Positions 25,200 to 38,043 of a stretch of DNA of 64,000 nucleotides are shown here, piece by piece (position 1 is the stretch's first letter; each line of letters begins with the position of its first letter). Below the pieces are notes generated by a model. It searched no databases. It was given only the letters and a program-made list of their open reading frames with translations, and was not told the DNA's origin. The translations under genes and the position numbers were made by a program. Source of the stretch: Aphrophora alni (Eukaryota > Arthropoda > Insecta > Hemiptera > Aphrophoridae); the NCBI GenBank assembly GCA_963513935.1, contig OY740769.1, positions 103,519,762 through 103,583,761 of the forward strand, given 5' to 3'.

Positions 25200-28100
25200 T
25201 TCTGAAAATTAAAACTTTGGACCCTATGTACTTTTATGTTTTCTGTTCAATTTGGCATCAATATATAATAACTAAAAATGTTACCCCACTCCAGTTCATG
25301 TTATTTAACTAGGGCTAGTCGTAATATAAAAATTACGTAGACATTAAAGTTTGTATGTTTATTCACTACATCACTTAGCGAGAAATGACATTATAATACA
25401 GAGCGATAAACTCATTAATCTTAGTGAAATGGCATATTCCCCTGATACAATAGATACAGATGATCAGTTAAAATGATTTCAATAAACAATTTGTGCTGAT
25501 ACAGGTTTATAAACAGAGTAATGTGTGCGAGTTTATTAATGTAGCTAGTTAACAGATACATATCACATAGCATTGTAATGAACTGCCATATATCTTGTGG
25601 AGGAGGGCATTAAACATCCCTAGTTAGCACAGTAGAGTAACTTATGTCAAACTATAAACATCAACACATTCCCAATGATATTTATAACTGTTGAAATACA
25701 TTAAAACACAATGAAACATTACACCGATGATATTAAATACCTCATACTTCAATCTATGTAAATCATATACGAAAAATTATAATCATACGTTTATGTTTTT
25801 GCTACACTGACTGTCAGATAACTGATTTTTTAACTATGAATTTGTGAATAAAGTAGCAATACTAGCAGTCTTGAGTCTGCTTAGGGCAGGATATCATAGA
25901 CTAAGAGAAATGCCAGGATGCAGCAAGGTGTTATGTTGTCTAACATGATCAGGATGACACTTAATGTTTTACGAGCATTCTAATGAACCTAATGATACTA
26001 AATTCACAAACTTCCAATTTCAAAATAAATACTCTAGTTCATTGTTTTGATTTCGTTTCCATTCTAGGTTTAACTAGTCCGATTTGATACTCTATTAGCA
26101 ATTTATCTACGTTCGTAGTGTCTCAGGATTTAATCTCAAGTTATTTACAGAACACTCAGTAGGCCTACGCATGTCTATGATGTCTCTCATTCTTGTTAAC
26201 GGAGATTAATTATCACAACTTTTTCATCTGAATCAATTCCACTATCCCGAAATAACATACGAGAATAATTTTTAATTGACACAAAAATTAATTGTTGTTG
26301 TAATATATATTAAACAGAGCAACGGTAAAATTAGGCTAGATACCACATGTCAAGACTATAACAAAACGTTTGTTTTGATATTTATAAATAATTAAACAAT
26401 ATCCAAATATCAGGCAAGAATTAAAACCGCTGTACTACTTAATGAGTTTTGTTGAAATTTATTTATCTTTTGCAACTATGAATTCCAAGGGGTAATCTAT
26501 AATGAGTACTAGTGTGGCAATCTCGCATTACTTTAGCTAAATCCTACACGTTATCTAATCTTGGATTATTTCCCTCTCTTTTATCCTTTCTATCCTTGTT
26601 TGCCCAACTGTTGTTCCTTCCAACCCTAATGCTGTATTCGAAAGGTAAGGATCTCTATTTTATGCTCTTTTCTTCGATATAATTACATTGATGTTTTTCG
26701 TCTTTAAACAACAAAATTTTAATTTTTGAAAACCTATCGAAATTCAAAATGACCCGTAACGGGTAATATATTTTGTAGTTTCTACCACAAAGGAATTGTC
26801 CTCACCTTTTCATAACTGAATGATTTGTATATACGTCATTTCTAAACTACATTTTTCAGTTAGACGAGTTTTTTAATATTTTGAAGATCTACATTTTTTA
26901 AAGATTTATTATTTTTTTAAATTACCATTTTTTTTCTATTTATGATCGAGTTAATTGTTTTAAATGTAATTAAAAAATTAACATAATCAAAACATCAAAA
27001 AAAATTAAATGTAAGGTTTATAATTTAAAACGTTTTTTTATTAAATTTAAACTTTTTGGTAATGCATTTTCAGTCTTCATTGATACATTAATGTTTTACC
27101 TAAATAATTTACCAACATTGAACATAAGTTTTTTATTTACATTAACACAATCGCAATTTTCGTTCACAATAATTATATTTACGCCGAACAAGATTAGAGT
27201 ATTGAGATTCAATAATTATTATCAAACTAACCTAACCTAACCAATTGAATGATGATAATGATCAACAATAGATTGTTAAATTGGAATCTAACCTTAGATT
27301 TTACCACGGTATTTATTTGCTGCAAGTATATTTGACAAGGTAAATACCATTTGGCTATAGATTAGCTCACTGAGTGTCGCATGACCAATAAATAACATTC
27401 AATATTGCAACTACAATATTAATTTAAAATGGTGCAGTTCATTGAATCTTGCTAAATATGATTTCGTTGGTTATGGAATTTACTAGGGAGCTTAACACAA
27501 ACCAAAAATACTATTACTTTGCATACAAAATAAACATCAGGTCGAAGGTGTGGGAGGAACTACGCTCATAGGGTCTAGAAAGAGGTAGAAGGAGCGAAGA
27601 ATTTGTGAAAAAACTATCCGATCTTTTTAAACTAAACTATCCTTTTTTTAAATTTGGCTTCGCTTCGTCTTGACTATTTGACACACCATCTATATTCGAA
27701 TTAACACATATGACTTACTTTAAGTATAAGTATATTATATTTAACTAAAATAATGTCAAAACACTTAGCCTTTCTATAAGGTATTACTTACATATACATT
27801 TATCACAGAAAGCTGTACTTAAATGCACTTAAGCAGTTTCTATATAAAGTCATTTGTCACTGAAACTTCTCATCAATCTATATCCTTGCAATGACATTAG
27901 CATAAGAAGCTCCTTACTGGGATGCTGTCGCTTTTTCATTCCTTTCAATTTTCTCTTTACAGTTAAATCGTCTCAAGACGATATCATTTGGTTTTCTTAT
28001 GATATTATAATATTAACTACTTTGTGGATGTAATTTATTATAGTTTTTTTATGATCAGTCATGACATTTAAAAGTGGTTAAATTTCCAACATCCAAGACC

Positions 28101-28210
28101 GCTTCGAGCGTCTGCTAAATCTTTCATATTTCCGTTTTAATAATTCATAAATGAATCAACTAATCTTTACAGTGATTATAACAATGTGGAATTTAGTTTT
28201 ATTAATTTTA
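25200..28210. other. AT-rich stretch with a short telomere-like run
   Basis: The only recognisable item is ctaacctaacctaacc at 27227-27242. No frame above 60 codons occurs between 25.2 and 28.46 kb. Confidence 0.5.
27227..27242. repeat. short interstitial (TTAGG)n-like run
   Basis: It has three CCTAA units, the complement of the pentanucleotide typical of insect telomeres. Two-unit runs also occur at 16493, 31934 and 56610. The run is too short to indicate a telomere fusion. Confidence 0.6.
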
Positions 28211-28234
28211 GTCGAAATATATTTTAAATTACCT

Positions 28235-28338
28235 AAATTTAAACAAATAAATAAATATAATCTTCAAATAAATATTTTATTAAATTCCAAATTTAAGCAA
28301 ATAAAAATAATATAATCTTGAAATATATATTTTATTGT
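28235..28338. repeat. 54-bp tandem duplication
   Basis: The piece aaatttaaacaaataaataa with atataatcttcaaataaata is repeated 54 bases later as aaatttaagcaaataaaaat with atataatcttgaaatatata, each ending ttttatt. AT-rich slippage is the likely cause. Confidence 0.7.
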
Positions 28339-28844
28339 TTTACTATACTTTTTATGTTTTAAAATTCTAAATTTTAATGTTTAATAGTTTAAACCACGCA
28401 TAAGCCATTGAAAATTGTGACTCGTGTTAGTCATAAATTTATTTTATTTTCATATTTGAAATTATTTGAATAATTTATATACACACACGAAAGTATTTGA
28501 AAAGTAGAGTACTATAAATATTTTGATGTTATGTTGGATAATAGATGAACTGGTCTTAGGAGAATAAATCGTTAATAAATCTGTTTTTTGGAGATTGAAG
28601 GCAATATATTTCCAGGAAATAAGGAGGTCGTCGTATTTTTGCATATTGTAGTATTTCACTCGGAGGAATCATAGAGTGAGGTAAACTTCTAAATCAGTTT
28701 TAAAACTTTTAAATATAACACAAAAAGTCAAAATTAAATCAGTATTTGCTTGCTAATTCATTTTAAAACTTTTAGAATAGATCTGAGTCTATGAATTGAG
28801 ATAGCTTTTTGTACCGAAACTATGGTGTATATTATTAACCCAAT

Positions 28845-29300
28845 TAACGAAGTATAGGGTAAATTTATTAATCGTCAAAAATTTCTACTTCGGTTTTTTA
28901 ACTGATCTTAAGGTTTCATGGACTCAGAAAACAGACAAGGTTATTTTCGAAGTGCAGTCCGTCCATTGTTGTTGTTTATTATCTTTTATTAGGACAATCG
29001 CGACCACAAAAATAAAGATAGGAGTTGAAATTTGATATGGGGGACTATGATGTGCAAATGTAGAACCTATTAAAATGTTTTAAATATAATTGAAAATGGT
29101 AAAATGTCAGCTATTAAACAGTTAATTGTCCATATACGGTGTAGAATAACACACCGTATATGATACACTAAATTAGATACACACTCTTAACACACTAAAT
29201 TAGATAAGAAGTTTAGGATTTCAATTTTCTATGAATGTTACAAACGCTACTTAACTACGTCGATGAATACCAAATTTATTATTAATTTCATATTACATTT
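28845..29300 (+). mobile_element. solo left module of the satellite-bearing element (copy C)
   Basis: The order of pieces matches the left flank of the 69-bp satellite at 38.04-38.46 kb: gaagtatagggt, aatcgtcaaaaatttctac, ttaactgatctt, then tgttgttgtttattatc, gcgaccacaaaaataaagat, gaaatttgatatgggggact, and acactaaattagataa. It matches copy B at 57.55 kb in the same way. No 69-bp monomer or right module follows, so this copy is truncated or represents a separate form. It uniquely contains a perfect 12-bp hairpin and a small duplication (acactaaattagata twice). Confidence 0.7.
29131..29162. repeat. perfect 12-bp inverted repeat inside copy C
   Basis: catatacggtgt at 29131-29142 pairs exactly with acaccgtatatg at 29151-29162 across an 8-base loop. 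The sister copies at 38.3 and 57.8 kb do not show it. Confidence 0.9.
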
Positions 29301-29304
29301 AAAT

Positions 29305-30745
29305 GTTAATTATACAATATGATATTGTAAATCCTTTTTAAATTGCCATGTAAACATATAAACATATTTGGAAAAAGAAATTACCATACAAATTAACAGA
29401 ATGCAGCTTTATATTGTAATAATAGAAATTTTTAAATATCTAGTACCGGAGTGACTCATTTGTAATATTATATATAAAAAGGTTTATTTTTTAAAGTAAA
29501 ATTTTGTAAAAAAGAAAATAATCCAATATTATCAATCCATGTTTTATTTAGCCTAGATTTCAGAAATATGTAAATATTTAAAAACATAATGAAGTAAATC
29601 TACTTAATGTGAAATTTGAAGTTGTTTTGTAAGAAATTTGTTTAAAATTAGGCAATAAATATATAAAAGTATTTAGATACTGTTGACTAACCATGTCTAA
29701 TATATAGGACTATGTCTAGTATTATTGAAATCCATTAGAATAAAAATAACATCATATCACAATAAAAACTTCATTATTACCTAAAGGGCAAATTTTCAGG
29801 GGTAAAAAAGCTTACAAAGGTTGAACAGGTTAGACATTAATCCTAAAATGTAATTTAAAACGGCAGCCATTTTGAAATTATCCAACCAAATTTATTGTCA
29901 AAGGTATTGTTTAAATTAAAAAAGAAATTGAACTACGTTTTTAGAACAGTCTAAAATGTATAAAATAAATTCTCGTAGCCCCATACAGTTTCCTAACCCC
30001 ATAGAGATTGTCGTGAAAAATTGTAACTCTGAAAATACTTGTAAGATCTAAAACAAAAAAACATGAGGCACATGAAATAGATAATAGAAGATTACATCCA
30101 TATATTGAATTGGGAGTTGACATCCATTAGAAATTTTGAGTTTTCTCAACAACAGCTATTTCCTACACTACTTACATTTATTGCTTGTGCCCCACGTTTC
30201 TCGTGTTATATCTTACAAGTATTTTCATAGCTATTAAAAATTCACAATCTCAAATTTTCAGGATAATCTGTTTGGGGTTAGGAATATGTATGGGGTTATA
30301 AATCTGTATGGGGTTATGAATCTGTATTGGACTACGAGAAATTATTTTATAGACTAATTTTTAGTCAGTTTTAAAAACGTGGTTCGAAAAATTTTTATTC
30401 GAATAATTATTTTATGCTTTTTAGTCTTGTGTGTGTGAAATTTCGCACTCGATTTTAAACATCTTGAACCATAATGTTGATGCCACCGAATGGTTCATTT
30501 TCCTTCTTCTAGTTGACGCAATCTATAATCAATCATGCAAAACATTTCGTACGGAACCATGGAAATCTCATCGGTGAACAGGAATTCGACGTCCTTCCAC
30601 TGATTTCGCAAGATCTTCAAATAGTTACCAGTGAGTGGTCCCAAATTTCGTACCACATTTTCATCCTTCTCAAATGCTAATTTAAATAATATGTGCAGTA
30701 TTGTTCCACCAAATCATGCCGCTAACTACTTTTTTACCATAGTGG
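29305..30745. other. AT-rich stretch, no gene seen
   Basis: Slightly GC-richer text around 30480-30660 (tacggaaccatggaaatctc) adjoins the minisatellite and may be part of the same element. No gene is seen. Confidence 0.4.
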
Positions 30746-30751
30746 CAATTG

Positions 30752-31115
30752 ACAGACAAACAATAAAGCAGGTTCATATTGCATTGTCATTCAGTACTGA
30801 GCTATGTTTATAGTTTCAATTCTCTAGCTCATCGGGACGTTAGTTTAAAATCGATTGCAAAATTTGTACGGAACAGACAGACAAGAAAGCGAGTTCATAT
30901 TGCATTGTCATTCAGTTCTGAGTTATGTTTAAAGTTTAATTTTTCTACCTCATCGGGAAATTAGTTTAAAATCGATTGCAAAATTAAGAGACAAGAAAGC
31001 GAGTTCATATTGCATTGTCATCTAGTTCTGAGTTATGTTTAAAGTTTAAATTTTCTACCTCATCGGGACGTTAGTTTAAAATCGATTGCAAGACAAGAAA
31101 ACGAGTTAATAAAAA
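30752..31115. repeat. minisatellite, 110-121-bp unit, about three copies
   Basis: The anchor gttcatattgcattgtcat occurs at 30772, 30893 and 31003, spaced 121 and 110 bases. Each unit continues with ctgagctatgttta-agttt, ctcatcgggacgttagttta, aaatcgattgcaaaat, then gacagacaagaaagcgag. A fourth partial start (agacaagaaaacgagtt) closes the array. The text (tcatcgggacg, gtacggaacagacag) resembles the 3' part of dispersed insect retroelements. Two short open frames in it are repeat by-products. Confidence 0.9.
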
Positions 31116-31621
31116 CCTGTTAAAAACTAAATACTGTAAAAAAATCCAACCGTTAATGTGTTCTGGGTTCTGAAGGTTCATGAATCAATGCTTATTTCAC
31201 GTTACCATTTCTGTAATATATTTATTTATTTTATTATATTTTTTTGCTCTGTAATATTTATATTTTCGATAGTAAAATATATGCTTGCTACAACTACAAA
31301 TATTTATTCATTTAAATTATGAAGTAAGGAAAAAGAAAACACCATTTTTCAAGTTCTCCACAGAGTTGTAGAATTAACCAATAGAGTGTAGCACTAACAA
31401 TACTTTTCACTTTACACAAAAGGCATCTAGAGTCTAAAGAATATAGAGCAGTATTTCTATCAGTCATCATTATGTAAAGTATATTTTGATATTAAAGCTA
31501 AATATACTGCAAATCCAGTTCGTTGCTATTTTTTCTCTTGAATTTTATCTTATCTTTACAATAAGATGTAATTGTTTTATAGGAAAATAGCTAAGTTTCA
31601 TAAAATGAGATAGTATAGACA

Positions 31622-31880
31622 AATGTAAACCTTGGTAAATCGAAACTATCGAAATTTTCAAAACTTTCAAACACCACCATTTCGAAATTTAGCGACCATT
31701 ATATTTAGATTAAGAAATTAACCTCGGTAAAGCGAAACTACCAAAATATCCTTTCAAATACCATCATTTTGAAATTTAGCAAGCATTTTGTTTAGATTAA
31801 TGTAAACCTTGGTAAGCGAAACTACCAAAATATCCTTTTAAATACCACCACATTAAAATTTAGCGACCATCTTAGTAAAA
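31622..31880. repeat. minisatellite, 84-93-bp unit, three copies
   Basis: The anchor aatgtaaaccttggtaa (variant aaattaacctcggtaa) occurs at about 31622, 31715 and 31799. Each unit continues with cgaaactaccaaaatatcct, aaataccaccat, and aaatttagcgaccat. Copies differ by substitutions and small deletions. Confidence 0.9.
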
Positions 31881-32057
31881 CATAGTTTGTCGTCCAAAAC
31901 TGGATCACAGTTACGACTTCTAGAGAGTTTAGTTTAGGTTAGGTTAACACATACAAATATAATATAATAAATACTAAATGTAATAATTTCACAATAACAT
32001 AACTCAGATCTCAAAGATCTGAAACTCTCTAATGTTAAGTTATTTGAAGAATAGCTT

Positions 32058-32190
<133 letters not shown>

Positions 32191-32194
32191 TTTA

Positions 32195-33380
32195 ATAGCC
32201 TACAAAATCAGCTGTCTCCTAATTTGATGCAACCACTCCTTAACACTTTATGTAAGGACACAGATATTATAACTTATCTTTTATTTGTTTTTGTATATTG
32301 TTAAATAAAGTTAGTACGAAATATTTTGTGACGCGCGTTGAATCATTCTGAACTTATCTAGTGGAGTACAGATGTTTTAATTTAGATACTTCATGATTAT
32401 GGTAAATAAATATTAAAAGTGTCCCGTCAATAAAATTGTTGTTAAGCTTATTTAAATAAACGTTTGTTGAAGTATTCGCTTTTTGAAGTGTTTGGTGTTT
32501 TCCGAAATTCGCTTAGTGACTGCATCTTGCGTTATTTTAGAGTCTCAATATAGATTCAAGACCCATTCAGTGCAATTATACCTCTATTTAATAATGACTG
32601 AACATAAGCAAAAAAACTATTCTGACTGTTTTAAAATTAAGTAGGTAATGTTGGTGTGTTCTGTCCAAAAATGACGTCGAATTACTCCTATAGGTATATG
32701 ATCAATACAACGTTTTCATGAAGAAACGGCAATAGCTTAAATTTCTTATATATTTATTTTCGGTTTTACCAACAAATGCAGAAAGAGACACTTTTTGATG
32801 TTTTTTTTTTTTTTTTTTGTTTTAAATATGTGTAAAGATATGCTATAAAAATAAAATACTGTATATTAATTATAAAATTATTACTCACAGTTACAGGTAC
32901 ACACAAGTTCATAATAAAGTGGAACAGTCTGACTATATCCACGTGTACTTATTACAAGATCACAGTCAATTTATTTACCTAAAACATAAATAAATAGATT
33001 TTATTTTTGGATCAACACTTTAATATATTCATGGTTTATATTGTGGTATTTTTCTAAATTATTCATAATCGTAATATTTTTGTATTTGAGGTTTGGCTCA
33101 TTGGAGTAAGTTACAATTCTTCCCAACTCATCATAATTTGTTTCAAATTGTTTTATCCAATTTTGAAATATGCGGGAATTTAAAGTTTGAATTTAACCAA
33201 CAATTTTTTTAAATCCCAATGATTTTTCCAAAACATAAACTCACATTTAATTCCGACAACTAACTTGGAGTGTAGGACATTGTTCGTAATGATATCTTAA
33301 ACAAAATTGTTTTAAATTAAGAACATCTCAAATCAGATTTTTCTCTTTATCTATCACATATTTTTCTAATATCTAGATTT
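32195..33380. other. AT-rich stretch, no gene seen
   Basis: A long T run lies at about 32800-32818. Nothing else is recognisable. Confidence 0.5.
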
Positions 33381-33382
33381 AT

Positions 33383-33560
33383 TTGGTCAAGTGGTCACAG
33401 CTTCTGTACATGAGGTTCAATTTAGATCACCTTGGGGTTTTAAACAGTTTTAGGGTTGACCAAGTATAGTGGGATAAAGTAGGTACGACCAGTAGCTGAT
33501 TCTGGTCATGGAAGCTACAATTAAATAACAGGAATGAGATGTGTCGACCACAAATCACCA
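33383..33560 (+). mobile_element. candidate tRNA-derived SINE
   Basis: The head tggtcaagtggtcacagc resembles a tRNA D-arm with an A-box. It is followed 12 bases later by ggttcaatttagatcacc, which resembles the B-box and T-arm (GGTTCRANNCC). The spacing fits an internal RNA polymerase III promoter. A non-tRNA body follows (gaccagtagctgattctggt). No second copy is in the window and I cannot define the 3' end. A degenerate tRNA pseudogene is the alternative. Confidence 0.45.
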
Positions 33561-33561
33561 G

Positions 33562-34525
33562 TTGAAATACCGTGTCATACGGTATTTAAATACTTAAATA
33601 CTTAGCAGATTTAAGCTCGCAAAGAGCCTAAAGACATTTATTACCCTAAAGATTTATATATTATTGTTGTTTTTTAAATATTATTTACTCTGTACTAAAC
33701 ATAATAATTCGTAATTTAAAATGATTAAACCATGCAAACTAATTATTAAATAAATTCTTTAGAAACGAAACCCTATATGTTTTTTTCATTAAGGATGTTT
33801 TATGATTGTGTTATTTTGTATTGTAACAACTATTAGGCAAAGAATAGTAGGGGGGGGGGGTCATATCATAATAAAACAATTGAATTCACGGTACAAGTAT
33901 CTGTCAGAATACATGCATATTCTACTTAAAGAAAGAGAGAGTGCTAATGAACAGTAGTGATTACAAAAGCTTAAAGGAAACTCAACATAACACACATACA
34001 ACTTGTAGAAACGGATGTTGCTCCTAGACTTTAAGAAAAAATTATTTTGTATTAAATTTTAACTAAACCTGTTAAAAGCTTTTAAATTCTGTATTTTTAA
34101 TAGGCCTACATTTCATTTAAATAAACTATGATAGTTCAATTCAGTAACAAATAATATTTTTTATCACGTAATTGTAGTTTCATTTGAAACGACTTCTTTT
34201 GTTTTTAATTTATGCACAGTGTTTAACATGAACATGTTTATTGGATTTTGTGAGTTATGACTTTTAGTTTAATAGCGCTTCCCGTACACCTGTTCGGAGA
34301 TATATAAAATTAAATGGGGAGAAGTGAGGTCGTAATACCTGACGTGACATCATGTCAAGCTCTAGTTTGTTTTACAATACACATTTAACTTTGTTGTGTA
34401 TTGGAGATATATTATCACTCAGTTGTGTAATTTATGGTTATTCGCATTCATCAAAATAGTGCGAAAGCAGAAACTCTAACAGATATGCTAAAGGATAATT
34501 CTGGCGGAAATAAAGATAAATAAAG
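33562..34525. other. AT-rich stretch with a G run
   Basis: Eleven G at 33850-33860 is the only simple repeat. No gene is seen. Confidence 0.5.
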
Positions 34526-34527
34526 GA

Positions 34528-34605
34528 TGGCGTGTGACGGAAAACCGAAAGGAATGGAAGCAGATTGTCTGGAACGTCAAGGTCGTTCCAAGGATGTAAT
34601 GCCAA
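34528..34605 (+). pseudogene. possible fragment of a non-LTR reverse-transcriptase C-terminus
   Basis: One frame reads RWRVTENRKEWKQIVWNVKV then a stop. The W-x-R-x-x-x-D/N-R-x-x-W pattern followed closely by a stop is what RTE/BovB-like reverse transcriptases carry at their end. It is a short, single observation with no supporting upstream text. Confidence 0.25.
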
Positions 34606-34762
34606 AGATGTATACATTTGAATCAAAACCTCATTTCATAAAATTTTGTAACACGTTTTGGGTTTTTGATAATTAATTATTTTATATTTCCTGTTCGAGA
34701 GGTAAGATTGCATCTTGAGGGAGGAGATATAATGTTTTTTTCCAAAATCATATATAAAACGA

Positions 34763-34766
<4 letters not shown>

Positions 34767-34819
<53 letters not shown>
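34767..34819. repeat. (AT)n microsatellite
   Basis: About 26 uninterrupted AT units lie just outside the 3' side of the Jockey-like remnant. Confidence 0.95.
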
Positions 34820-34821
<2 letters not shown>

Positions 34822-34984
34822 GAATATTACACTACATGAACCTGATTAGCTCGCTTTCCAACCTCGATCTTGCCAGTAATATAAGAAGATCGCCAGTTAC
34901 AAAAATTGAGCTTTCTCAACTCCGACTATCCTCACGTATGATCTGAATTAGATGCAACTGTTAGCGAATAGCAGAGTCACCAAA

Positions 34985-35850
34985 CGCAAGGCAAAACACT
35001 ATCACATTCATCTTTCATAAACCCAATACAACTGTACTTAGTCCCACAGATATCCAATACATTGTCATACCAGACACGAGTACGTAATTTAAATGTCCTC
35101 GACACTGCTTGCTCAAAAACTTTACCTTTCTTCACAATCTTGTCTACATTGCTTATGGATTTAAAACCATAATATAAAGCTGCATTTTTAACGTACCATA
35201 AGTAATCAGTCCGTCATCTGAGGGTAATGTTTTGGAAAAAGTCAATAGTTTTCTTTCCGATTGCTGTTAGAAGTACGAAACTGGAACCGCATATATTAAG
35301 ATTGGATGGATGTACGTTTTGTAGAAGGACAGGTTAGCCTTGAGTGGAAGAGGGCTTTTGCTATTTATGACAGGGTAGAATATGTAGAGAGATCTCTCTC
35401 TATTTAAAATGAACATGACATTTGGGGAGATATTTGGGTTCCTGTCAAGTATAATGTCACGATATCTGATCTTTTGTTTCCATCCTATAATAGATCTGTT
35501 TAGGTGAAGTTATGAAGGATGTTATGTTTTGTTGCCTACATTATTAAAGTCAGATGATTTATGTGGTTTGAGTTCGTGGATTGGCATGCCACCAGGTTGC
35601 TTGTAAATGTGCCTAGGAGTGGCCCCAGAGTGCAGTATAGATAGTCCTCAAGGAAGATCTCTAAGTGTTCAACAAGGTCTTCCACGTAGATGTCAAGAGT
35701 GGTAGATGAATTGGTCTTCCATGGAATCAGCGAAAGTTTTGGAACTTTGCTCATGGAGGTGTAAGCAAGACCTCGTTGCCCATGCATCGGATTGTTGGTA
35801 GCTTTTGGTCTGAGGAGCTGTAGGTCTAATTTTCAAAGAGGTTCATTTTT
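34985..35850 (-). pseudogene. Jockey-like non-LTR retrotransposon remnant (linker plus RT C-terminal half)
   Basis: Reading 5' to 3' on the minus strand, the region near 35790-35640 gives HGQRGLAYT, ADSMEDQF and VEDLVEHLEIFLEDYL in shifting frames. This is the linker between endonuclease and RT in insect Jockey-type elements ('HGxxGLxYxxxxKAxxxADSLExQF'). The RT core with FADD is missing. From 35500 to 35270 one frame reads RDIILDRNPNISPNVMF, YPVINSKSPLPLKANL and FYKTYIHPILIYAVPV, the 'YLGvxLDxxLxfxxHv...LYkTyIrPILtYAaPVW' signature. From 35195 a frame reads ALYYGFKSISNVDKIVKK and KLRTRVWYDNVLDICG to a stop near 34985. Several frameshifts and stops plus an internal deletion make it non-functional. 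Confidence 0.8.
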
Positions 35851-35859
35851 GGTAGATAC

Positions 35860-37965
35860 TGTGAAGAAGAATTTATCTGATCAATCTTCGGTGCTAGATT
35901 CTAGTATTAGTTTTCTAGTTAGGTTTTAGAATTGAGTTGGCTCTTGAGCCATTTACGGTGAAATTTATTTATTTTATTTTATTATCGGCGCCTCTTTAAT
36001 CTAAGGTGGGAGTTTAGTTTTGTACTTGTACGTTGTTTAACAAAAAGACTCCTAAGAGTGAGTCTTAGGAGGTCTTTCGAAAGTGTCTATAGTTTACTTC
36101 TTAAACTTCCTTGGTCGAATAAAGTCGTTTGATAGGAATATTGTCAAACCGTTAACACTATAGGGTTGTTGTCAGTCTATGTCAAAGTTTATACAACAAC
36201 AATTGAATACTTCAAAACCTGTCATTTATTTCAGACCCATCAGCCCTAGTTGAGCTCCAAAGACAAAATGAACAATTATATATAGGAGGTCTTGATAACC
36301 TATTTAAGAACTTTTGATAAGTTTAAAATTTTACTTAAATGTAAATTAAACTAAACTTCAACTAAGACTTGAACTCAAATAGATATTTTTGGTGATTACT
36401 TTCTAATTTTTAAGAACGTTTCTAACAATTTTATATTCTAAAACATAAAACTCTTATTTTTGTTGACTTTAAAACTGCAAAAAAATGAGTTACTGTAAGG
36501 AGTGAAAAATTATTCCCCCAAAACATTTTATTTTTTTATTTTTACAATAAGCTTCTATTTAAAAAAATACCGACTGATTCACACGTTAACGAACTTGTAC
36601 AAATCAATGAATAGGACGTTAACCAAAACAATTGTTCAGTAAATTTTAAAACACTGTTTTTTTTTTTTTTAGGAAAGTGTTCACCCAACGTCTTAGAAGG
36701 TTTTACAATAGCTAATTTTGTGTGGCTTTAAAATCTGCATCCAATTGTATCCAAAAGAATTTTCCAGAATAGAAAATAAGATACTTATTACTTACAAACA
36801 CAATTATATATATATAACAAATATTGCTCAAAATCAATAGAAAATTATATAGGAAATATTGTTTTTTACTACTTGCAGAATATAAATGAAAAAATGGTAA
36901 CAAAAAATGTTAAATAGCGACAGACTGAAACCGTCTGCAATAACTGACAATCTGCATACATCAATATCAAAACTTATAACAGCAAAATAAATTTCCATTC
37001 TACATAAGATCGTATCGGCTACGTGCCAAGTATATATTTTCCGTTTGAAAATATGATGCATGTAACTATATTATAAAATGATGCATATCTGATATTTTTA
37101 GTATATTTCCAGTTGTCGTAGAAGCCTGAAATTGTTCACAGGGTGTCCTGGCTCTGGCAGTAAAATGAGAAAATAATAATTATTATTATTAATATGAATA
37201 CCAATTGGAATTCAAATATTCTAACTTTCAACTATTATATACTACTTTACAGACAATAACCTTTTTAAATGCAAGTTATTAAATAATATTTATGTTTTCT
37301 ATGCGTTCTTTATTCCACAATTGTGAAATAACAAGTTGAGCCTACAAGCATTTTCGACTCCAGATTTAAAATAGCTCTATGCCGTGGGTTAGGAAACACG
37401 TTTTGTTCATAACTAGAGAGAAAAATGTGTACAATATATCGTTCAAACTTCAATAAAACCATATTAATATACACGTAGAATAAATGCAACAATCCATACC
37501 TAAATCGTTACAATAATAATTAGTACAACAATATTGGGAGATTTTTGATTAGTTGTTATAAATTTATTTTTACTTTATCTTTTAGGCAGAACTTCTGCGC
37601 AGTCTCAGCTAATGTTTAAATATTTTTTAATGACTTTTATGTTTTCTAATTAGTTTGTTTTCTATCTGATATAATAATATATGTTTATATACGCAAAGTA
37701 CTAAACATACAAATATTTTACTTTGATAAAATAGTCTGCGTTTTATTCAATTTAGATAGAACATGTCGAATTGAGAGGGTGGTGTTACAACAGGAGTATG
37801 TTGCATTTAATTGCATGGTACAGGAGATAAAGTTACGATCGTACAAGCAGTTTGTCCTGAACAATCAGATGCTATATATCTTTCCTGTCTGTACTTGGCT
37901 ATAATTAAAGTTATCTGCTAATCACTTTCACATACAATGCATTCATAAAATTAAATTGACTAATA
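35860..37965. other. AT-rich stretch with one hairpin, no gene seen
   Basis: Apart from the inverted repeat at 36043-36077, I see AT-rich DNA with overlapping small frames of no recognisable content. At 37135-37160 cacagggtgtcctggctctg has the CAGGGTG look of a DNA-transposon tip, without a partner. Confidence 0.45.
36043..36077. repeat. inverted repeat, imperfect 13-14-bp stem
   Basis: aaaagactcctaag is followed after agtgagt by cttaggaggtcttt, with one base bulged. It could form a stable hairpin, but no terminator or RNA role can be assigned in this context. Confidence 0.75.
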
Positions 37966-37966
37966 A

Positions 37967-37968
<2 letters not shown>

Positions 37969-38013
<45 letters not shown>
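37969..38013. repeat. (TA)n microsatellite
   Basis: About 22 TA units lie 30 bases upstream of the left module of the satellite-bearing element. Confidence 0.95.
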
Positions 38014-38017
<4 letters not shown>

Positions 38018-38043
38018 TGAAATAAATTATTACTTACCTACTA

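Noticed and set aside
27227..27242. Telomere or telomere-fusion site
   Set aside because: Only three TTAGG units. Such short runs occur several times here and are common in insect DNA.
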